From NCBI RefSeq assembly GCF_020023385.1, contig NZ_JAIQCL010000003.1:124001-188000 (forward strand): DNA of 64,000 bases, read 5' to 3'. A program made the translations under genes and the position numbers. Below the pieces are notes generated by a model. It was not told the origin of the DNA and did no database searches. It was given only the letters and a program-made list of their open reading frames with translations. Source of the DNA: Planococcus circulans. Its GTDB lineage: Bacteria; Bacillota; Bacilli; Bacillales_A; Planococcaceae. Below, one piece after another: positions 58,428 to 64,000 of the stretch (position 1 is the stretch's first letter; each line of letters opens with the position of its first letter).

Positions 58428-60701
58428 ATGATGAAGAAACGCAGATTAGTTGTTATAGGAAACGGCATGGCCGGCGTCCGAGCGGTAGAAGAAATTTTAA
58501 AGATAAATCCTGATGCTTTTGACATCACGATATTCGGAAAAGAGCCGCACCCGAACTACAACCGCATATTGCTTTCTAAAGTTCTGCAAGGAGATACAAC
58601 TGTAAAAAGTGTCACATTAAACGATTGGCAATGGTATAAGGACAACGGCATAACACTTTACACGGATGAGCAGGTCGTCCAGCTCTGTGCAAAGAATCGA
58701 TATGTCACAACAGCCAAAAATCGAACCGTACCTTATGATGAGTTGATCATCGCCACAGGTTCCGTGCCTTTCATGTTGCCCCTGCCAGGTGCAGAGAAAG
58801 AAGGCGTGACGGCTTTCCGGGACATATCAGATTGCGAAAAAATGATTGAATATTCCGCTAAATATAGTAAGGCGATTGTAATTGGCGGTGGCTTGCTGGG
58901 GCTTGAAGCAGCGCGTGGCTTGTTGAATCTTGGCATGAAAGTGGATGTAGTCCATATTGCTGAACACCTGATGGAACGCCAGCTCGATCCGCTAGCAGCT
59001 GAGATGCTCCGCAAGGAACTTGAAAATCAAGGGATGAACTTTTTATTGCAGGCCAGTTCGGCTGAAATCACGGGCGAGGATCGGGTAGATGGCATCCGCT
59101 TTGCAGACGGAAGTTGGCGTGAAGCCGATTTAGTAGTTATGGCTGTAGGGGTCCGTCCGAATATAGAAATCGCAGCAGAAACGGATATTGAAGTCGGTCG
59201 AGCGATCAAGGTCGACGATTATATGAGAACGAATTTACCGAATATATATGCTGTCGGGGAATGCGTGGAGCATCGTGGATCCGTTTACGGGTTGGTTGCG
59301 CCTTTGTATGAGCAAGGCAAAGCGCTGGCAGCAGCACTTTGTGGCCAATCCCATGAAGGTTATCAAGGTTCCGTTTTATCAACGCAATTAAAAGTATCGG
59401 GGGTCGACGTTTTTTCGGCAGGCGAATTTGCGGAAAGCGAAGAAACCGTACTATTGAAACGGTATGACGGTGTTCAAAACACCTATAGGAAAGTAGTGCT
59501 CCGAAATCAGGAAGTGGTAGGGGCAGTCATGTTTGGCGACACCTCAACAGGTTCGGATTTACTGAAGATGATCCAGCAAAAAGCAAGCTATGAAGAGATG
59601 GAAAAAGAGTTTGCGGCACCAGCGGCAGATAAAGACGATCGAATAGCTGAAATGGCAGATCATGATTTGGTTTGTGTTTGTAACGGCGTCTCAAAAGGAA
59701 CGATTGCCAGTGCGATATGCGATGGGGACCTCGATAATGTCGATGACGTCAAAGCGTGTACGAAAGCGTCAAGTTCATGTGGAGGATGCCGTCCGCTGGT
59801 TGGCGATATTTTGGACTATGTTCAACGCTTTGGAGCGGCCATTAACAAAAAGCAGTCGATATGCACGTGTACAGCGGCAGACCAAGCGGAGCTGCTTGAA
59901 ACAATCAAGCAGAACCCGGAAGAGACACAAGAAGCGATCATGCTTCGTCTTGGCTGGGCAACAATGGATGGATGTACAACTTGCCGCCCGGCAATTCAAT
60001 ACTATATGGGTGTGCACAGTGCGAAACTTCCGGAAATCACCGAAGAAAGAACAGCGGATGGTACATACATGGTTTCGCCGCGGCTGCACGGAGGTGTGAT
60101 AGCAACCGATCAGCTCCTGAAGCTTACTGCGATCGTTGAGAAATACAATATTCCCCTGGTTAAAATGGCGGCAGGACCAAGAATGGAGCTGTACGGAATT
60201 CCGGAAGAAGAACTGGATGCCGTCCGGGCCGAATTGGCTATCGGAGCACATTCATACGGCTATGGGCTGCGGGCTGTCAGTACAAGTTCGGGCAGCCGTT
60301 ACGAAAAAAACGCGATGCAGGACTCGCTTTTGCTTGGCTTCCAACTGGAAAAAGAGTTGGAACTTCATCGTTTTCCGACCGAAATCACCATTGGCATATC
60401 AGCAGGAATTGATGACCAGGCAAAAGCAAGGAGAGAAGAAGTCAGCTTGATCGGTGCGCCGGGAGGCTGGGAACTTTATGGCGGCACGGAAAGATTTTAT
60501 ACAGCGATGACGACGAATGAAGCATTGGCGATGACGGAGGCCTTGCTCAGTTTGTATCAGCAGACAGCTTTTTATCTGGAAGAGTTGGATGACTGGGTTA
60601 AGCGCGTTGGCATTCTGTCGATACGGGAAAAAATGATCTATCAAAAAACGGCAGGCAAAAAACCGGAACCAGAAGCGGTTCTGTCTCATGCGAGTGGCTA
60701 A
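58428..60701 (+). CDS. nasB: Assimilatory nitrate reductase electron-transfer subunit NasB
   Basis: A 757-residue flavoprotein. FAD domain residues 1-400 (G-N-G-M-A-G and G-G-G-L-L-G-L-E-A-A-R), then two BFD-type [2Fe-2S] modules (C-V-C-N-G with C-G-G-C near 425-465, and C-T-C with C-T-T-C near 490-535), then a nitrite/sulfite-reductase-like tail. In that tail the four cysteines of the siroheme/[4Fe-4S] site of NirB are replaced (T-S-S-G-S-R-Y-E-K and S-A-G-I-D-D-Q-A-K), so it cannot reduce nitrite. It passes electrons from NADH to NasC. GGGAGGG sets the ATG at 58428. Confidence 0.88.
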   Translation: MMKKRRLVVIGNGMAGVRAVEEILKINPDAFDITIFGKEPHPNYNRILLSKVLQGDTTVKSVTLNDWQWYKDNGITLYTDEQVVQLCAKNRYVTTAKNRTVPYDELIIATGSVPFMLPLPGAEKEGVTAFRDISDCEKMIEYSAKYSKAIVIGGGLLGLEAARGLLNLGMKVDVVHIAEHLMERQLDPLAAEMLRKELENQGMNFLLQASSAEITGEDRVDGIRFADGSWREADLVVMAVGVRPNIEIAAETDIEVGRAIKVDDYMRTNLPNIYAVGECVEHRGSVYGLVAPLYEQGKALAAALCGQSHEGYQGSVLSTQLKVSGVDVFSAGEFAESEETVLLKRYDGVQNTYRKVVLRNQEVVGAVMFGDTSTGSDLLKMIQQKASYEEMEKEFAAPAADKDDRIAEMADHDLVCVCNGVSKGTIASAICDGDLDNVDDVKACTKASSSCGGCRPLVGDILDYVQRFGAAINKKQSICTCTAADQAELLETIKQNPEETQEAIMLRLGWATMDGCTTCRPAIQYYMGVHSAKLPEITEERTADGTYMVSPRLHGGVIATDQLLKLTAIVEKYNIPLVKMAAGPRMELYGIPEEELDAVRAELAIGAHSYGYGLRAVSTSSGSRYEKNAMQDSLLLGFQLEKELELHRFPTEITIGISAGIDDQAKARREEVSLIGAPGGWELYGGTERFYTAMTTNEALAMTEALLSLYQQTAFYLEELDDWVKRVGILSIREKMIYQKTAGKKPEPEAVLSHASG

Positions 60702-60723
60702 AAACATAAAAGCGGGTGAAAAA

Positions 60724-62823
60724 ATGACGACAGCAGTTGAAACGGTAATGGAAACTCAATGTCCATTTTGCAGTGTACAATGCAAAATGAAAATCACCGA
60801 AAAAGTAGATGCGGGAATGCGCAGCTACACGGTGGAGCCAAGGCAAAATGCCGCATCGGAAGGCCGTTTATGTGTGAAAGGCGTCAATGCCTATCAGCAT
60901 GCCTTAAGCAATGAGCGTATTTCAGAACCGTTAGTGAAAAGAGGCGGCGAATTTGTGCCGATATCATGGGAAGAAGCTTATGCTTTAATTGCTGAGAAAA
61001 TAACGGCTACGCAGCAGCAATATGGCCATCAAGCCGTAGGGGTTTATGGAGGCGGTTCGCTGACGAACGAATCGTCTTATTTACTTGGGAAATTTGCACG
61101 GGTCGCCTTGCAAACGCCGTATATCGATTACAATGGCCGGTTTTGCATGTCGGCGGCAGCAACAGCCGGAAACCAGGCTTTCGGAATCGACCGGGGCCTG
61201 ACAATGCCGCTTTCCGATATACGGATTTCGGACTGCATCATTCTGGCGGGCACCAATATTGCGGAATGCCAGCCCACTTTGCTGCCCTATTTCACAGATG
61301 CGAAAGCCAACGGCGCTTATATCATCGTCATTGATCCGCGTCTTACTCCGACTGCGGAAATGGCGGATTTACATTTGAAAGTTAAGCCCGGCATGGACGC
61401 AGCACTGGCAAATGGCTTGCTGAAAGTGATTATGGACGGAGGTTTTATCGATCAAGACTTTTTAGAGCAGCGGACCACTGGATTTGATGAAGTGAAAACC
61501 TATATCGAAACACTTGATTTAAGCTATATTGCCGACATTACAGGTGTGCCGAAAGAAGATATCGAGCTGGCGGGGACCGAGTTCGGAAAATCCGCTTCTT
61601 CGCTTATTTTCACCGCACGCGGCGTCGAACAGCAAACCGATGGCTCTTTGGCGGTCCGAAATTTTATCAATATGCTGCTGGCAACCGGCAAAATCGGTAA
61701 ACCGGGCAGTGGATACGGTGCCGTCACCGGTCAGGCAAACGGCCAGGGAGGACGGGAGCATGGCCAAAAGGCCGATCAGCTGCCCGGTTACCGTTCGATT
61801 GAAAATCCGGAGCACCGGAAATACATAGCTGAAGTATGGGGGATAGCCCCGGCTGAGTTGCCGGGGAAAGGGGTATCAGCTTATGAAATGATGGAGAAAA
61901 TCCATACGCAGGAAATTCGTTCGCTTGTATTGATGGCTTCCAATCCGATCGTCTCCAATCCGAATGCAAACTTTGTTGAAGAAGGGATAGCCAAGCTGGA
62001 TTTCCTTGTGGTTGTCGACATGCTGTTTTCAGAAACCGCGCAGCATGCCGATTTGATATTGCCGACATCCTCTTACTTGGAAAGTACGGGTACAGTAACC
62101 AATTTAGAAGGCCGTGTTTTATTGCGTGAAGCAGCCCGGCCGGCAATGGGGATGGCGAAGCAGGATTGGGAGATTCTGTCGGATATCGCAGCAGCACTTG
62201 GCAAAGGCCGCTGCTTCCAATACGAAACAGCAGAAGAGATATTTGAAGAACTGCGGGTAGCGAGCCGTGGTGGCCTTGCTGATTACTACGGGATTACATA
62301 CGACCGGATCCGGAAAGAGGAAGGCGTCTATTGGCCTTGTCCTTCACTGGACCATCCGGGTGAAGAGCGGCTGTTCGAAACGGTTTTTTCAAGACCCGAC
62401 AAGAAAGCGGAGATGAAGGCGATCGCCAATCATTTTCCGAAAGAAAAAACAGGGAGCCGATATCCGCTGTCACTCACCACTGGCCGGGTGCTGGGACATT
62501 ATTTGACCGGCGTTCAAACGCTGAAAAGCCCGACGCTTGAAGCGCGCCAATTTGAATCATTCGTGGAAATCCATCCGAAAACAGCCCGCCGCTTCAACGT
62601 CAAAGATGATGAACTCGTGAAATTGCATTCAAGGCGAGGAGAAATTATCGTCCGGAGCAAGCTGACAGCAGCGATTCGCGAAGACACCATTTTCGTGCCG
62701 ATGCATTGGGATGGCATTCAAAATATCAATAAACTCACGAGTGATGAATTGGAACCTGCATCTAAAATGCCGGGCTTTAAAGTCTGTGCGGTGGCAGTCG
62801 AACCTTTGCTTGCCTCGTCATAA
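60724..62823 (+). CDS. nasC: Assimilatory nitrate reductase catalytic subunit NasC
   Basis: A 699-residue molybdopterin oxidoreductase. An N-terminal [4Fe-4S] motif C-P-F-C-S-V-Q-C (about residues 15-22) with the fourth Cys in R-L-C-V-K-G precedes the bis-MGD domains; G-R-F-C-M-S places the likely Mo-ligand cysteine near residue 141. The C-terminal dinucleotide-binding domain starts at about 580 with L-S-L-T-T-G-R. It reduces nitrate to nitrite for assimilation. Soluble, no twin-arginine signal. Spaced 22 nt from nasB in one operon. Confidence 0.92.
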   Translation: MTTAVETVMETQCPFCSVQCKMKITEKVDAGMRSYTVEPRQNAASEGRLCVKGVNAYQHALSNERISEPLVKRGGEFVPISWEEAYALIAEKITATQQQYGHQAVGVYGGGSLTNESSYLLGKFARVALQTPYIDYNGRFCMSAAATAGNQAFGIDRGLTMPLSDIRISDCIILAGTNIAECQPTLLPYFTDAKANGAYIIVIDPRLTPTAEMADLHLKVKPGMDAALANGLLKVIMDGGFIDQDFLEQRTTGFDEVKTYIETLDLSYIADITGVPKEDIELAGTEFGKSASSLIFTARGVEQQTDGSLAVRNFINMLLATGKIGKPGSGYGAVTGQANGQGGREHGQKADQLPGYRSIENPEHRKYIAEVWGIAPAELPGKGVSAYEMMEKIHTQEIRSLVLMASNPIVSNPNANFVEEGIAKLDFLVVVDMLFSETAQHADLILPTSSYLESTGTVTNLEGRVLLREAARPAMGMAKQDWEILSDIAAALGKGRCFQYETAEEIFEELRVASRGGLADYYGITYDRIRKEEGVYWPCPSLDHPGEERLFETVFSRPDKKAEMKAIANHFPKEKTGSRYPLSLTTGRVLGHYLTGVQTLKSPTLEARQFESFVEIHPKTARRFNVKDDELVKLHSRRGEIIVRSKLTAAIREDTIFVPMHWDGIQNINKLTSDELEPASKMPGFKVCAVAVEPLLASS

Positions 62824-62851
62824 AATAAAGCCGTCCATCAATCTGAACAGC

Positions 62852-62884
62852 AAAACCCAGCTAATTTCGATTAGCTGGGTTTTG
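62852..62884. terminator. Bidirectional terminator after nasC
   Basis: AAAACCCAGCTAAT pairs with ATTAGCTGGGTTTT around TTCG; it also ends the convergent sortase gene. Confidence 0.88.
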
Positions 62885-62891
62885 GTATGCA

Positions 62892-63872
62892 CTATTGTTT
62901 TTGCTGCGCTTCCGCTTTTTCGGATTCATTCAAATCGACATCCACAGAAGTGACGAAATAGCGCTTGGCATCATCCGTTTTGAGTTCCACTTTCTTTCTG
63001 TCGAACAAGGAAACAGTGTCGATTTTCTTCATTTCGCCTGTCTGGATATCTTCTTCATAGATGCGGTAGCCGATGACGGCGTCATCCCGAACCGCGTGCC
63101 AGGAGATGTTGAAAGCCGTTGCCATGACGTTTGCCGGAGGCTCCGGTTGTTTTTCCTGGACACTTGAATCGGAAACGAGCTCGGCGGTCACGACCAGACG
63201 CTCTTCATGGGATCCAATGTCGCGGTTGAAGTCACCGGTACAGGTGATTAAATTGATCATCCGCTTGTCCGAGCTGCCGAAAATCTCTTCAATCGGTGCT
63301 TCATCGGTTTCGTAGCTGGTCAGGTTTTTCACTTCAAACACCATCTTGCGTCCGTCCGCGTCGGTCAGAACCACTGTTTCTCCAACTTTTACATCCGTCA
63401 GTTCATAAAAAACTGCGGGTCCGGTCAAGCTGTCGACATGACCGGCCAATACGGCGTTGCCTTTGGCGCCAGCTTTAAAGCCAGGTTCAAACCAGCCGAC
63501 CTGATCTACGTCTTCGGGCACGCCCATTTCGCCATTATCCAGAATACCGGTCGGCTCAATGTTTGCTTTGACGCCGATCGAGGGGACTTCAATCTGCGAA
63601 GGTTCCATGCCTCTGATGCTTTCCTGGCGTTCCCGCTGCAGCATTTGCAGCTTTTCCCGCTGTTCCGGAAGGATCGGAAATTCCGCAATCTTGTCGACAT
63701 AGTTGCCGGACATATCCTCTTCGGCTGCGGCTTGTTCTGTTGGTTCGTTCCGGTCGACCGGTTCGGCTCCTTCTTCAATCGTCGGACCGGCTGCCAAAGG
63801 CTTCAATATGATGAACAAGACGAGGCATAAAACAATCGCCGTTCCCATGGTGACAAGTTGCTTCATCTGCAT
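62892..63872 (-). CDS. Class F-like sortase with a C-terminal fibronectin-III-like domain
   Basis: A 326-residue membrane-anchored transpeptidase. Residues about 5-27 are a transmembrane anchor, followed by an acidic linker. The sortase barrel covers about 90-235 with catalytic His in L-A-G-H-V-D, Cys in I-T-C-T-G and Arg in E-E-R-L-V-V. After it, residues about 245-320 form a beta-rich domain with a fibronectin type III look (F-N-I-S-W and G-Y-R-I-Y), which sortases usually lack. Adjacent to a gene with an LPXTG-type C-terminal anchor, its probable substrate. Confidence 0.85.
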   Translation of the reverse strand: MQMKQLVTMGTAIVLCLVLFIILKPLAAGPTIEEGAEPVDRNEPTEQAAAEEDMSGNYVDKIAEFPILPEQREKLQMLQRERQESIRGMEPSQIEVPSIGVKANIEPTGILDNGEMGVPEDVDQVGWFEPGFKAGAKGNAVLAGHVDSLTGPAVFYELTDVKVGETVVLTDADGRKMVFEVKNLTSYETDEAPIEEIFGSSDKRMINLITCTGDFNRDIGSHEERLVVTAELVSDSSVQEKQPEPPANVMATAFNISWHAVRDDAVIGYRIYEEDIQTGEMKKIDTVSLFDRKKVELKTDDAKRYFVTSVDVDLNESEKAEAQQKQ

Positions 63873-63923
63873 TCCCTCCTTTCCAATCAGGAACAGAGAG
63901 AGCCAGTGGCCCTCCCTGAACTA

Positions 63924-64000
63924 TTATTGCTGGTTTCTACTTTGACGGTACGTGATAGTGCCAGCTGCCAATAAAATCATCATGCTCAATGTGATCCAAA
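63924..64000 (-). CDS. C-terminal end of a probable LPXTG-type surface protein (partial)
   Basis: Only the last 25 residues are in the window. They form a hydrophobic membrane segment (W-I-T-L-S-M-M-I-L-L-A-A-G-T-I) followed by a short basic tail (Y-R-Q-S-R-N-Q-Q), the hallmark of a cell-wall sorting signal. The LPXTG motif itself would lie just beyond the edge. It ends 51 nt before the sortase gene on the same strand, so the two are probably co-transcribed. Confidence 0.6.
   Translation of the reverse strand, partial: WITLSMMILLAAGTITYRQSRNQQ

Overview
The window looks like chromosomal DNA of a Gram-positive Bacillales bacterium, most likely a Planococcaceae member of the Planococcus/Planomicrobium type. 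This is an inference from the gene set: Bacillus-type NasB/NasC, the AdaA/AlkA/Ogt trio, a RibT-like acetyltransferase, an EF-G-binding FusB-like protein, a glucitol PTS with GutM, a class F-like sortase next to an anchor-type C-terminus, strong Shine-Dalgarno sites and moderate GC. There are no rRNA or tRNA genes, phage genes or CRISPR arrays. Most of the sequence is dense metabolic operons.

Layout. 1-3.4 kb: end of a MarR regulator, a glutathione peroxidase, a tiny basic protein, an MFS transporter and a PAS-STAS regulator. 3.5-8.1 kb: a cobalamin riboswitch and terminator ahead of a hotdog thioesterase and a class I ribonucleotide reductase with its own flavodoxin. 8.1-9.4 kb: a DUF1259-like protein and a stand-alone RibT-like protein. 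9.5-18.3 kb: an eight-gene catechol ortho-cleavage (beta-ketoadipate) operon on the minus strand, with a divergent IclR regulator and a tandem palindromic operator. It has no catC, but has a cysteine-free carboxymuconolactone-decarboxylase-like protein. 18.4-20.8 kb: pabA and a pabB-pabC fusion. 20.8-33.7 kb: a complete C-P lyase system (phnF, phnGHIJKM, phnL, a PHP-type phosphodiesterase, phnDCEE, plus an SDR). Two inverted copies of a MITE-like element flank it from phnG onward, and nested hairpin repeats interrupt it. 34.2-41.3 kb: a racemase, a decayed membrane gene, an M20 amidohydrolase, and a TetR/BCCT/CocE-hydrolase locus. 41.4-42.2 kb: an EF-G-binding protein preceded by a 25-codon leader that looks like a translational attenuator.

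42.4-53.0 kb: a glucitol-type PTS operon ending in a SAF-domain oxidoreductase, then a Zn-ribbon protein, then a four-gene acetoin/2-oxoacid dehydrogenase complex, then a SorC-family regulator. The PTS and dehydrogenase promoters carry the same operator, so the two operons probably form one regulon with a linked pathway. A tandem array of structured 123-125 bp elements follows the dehydrogenase operon.

53-64 kb: an FAH-family hydrolase, a small membrane protein, the alkylation-damage operon adaA-alkA-ogt with an Ada-box promoter, an assimilatory nitrate locus (NarK-like transporter divergent from nasB-nasC with two TnrA/GlnR sites and a 40-codon leader ORF), and a sortase next to the C-terminal anchor of a probable surface protein cut by the window edge.

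Most novel points: the shared-operator polyol-PTS/SAF/dehydrogenase regulon, the missing-CatC catechol operon, the attenuator-like leader of the EF-G-binding protein, and the structured hairpin elements with target duplications and covariation.
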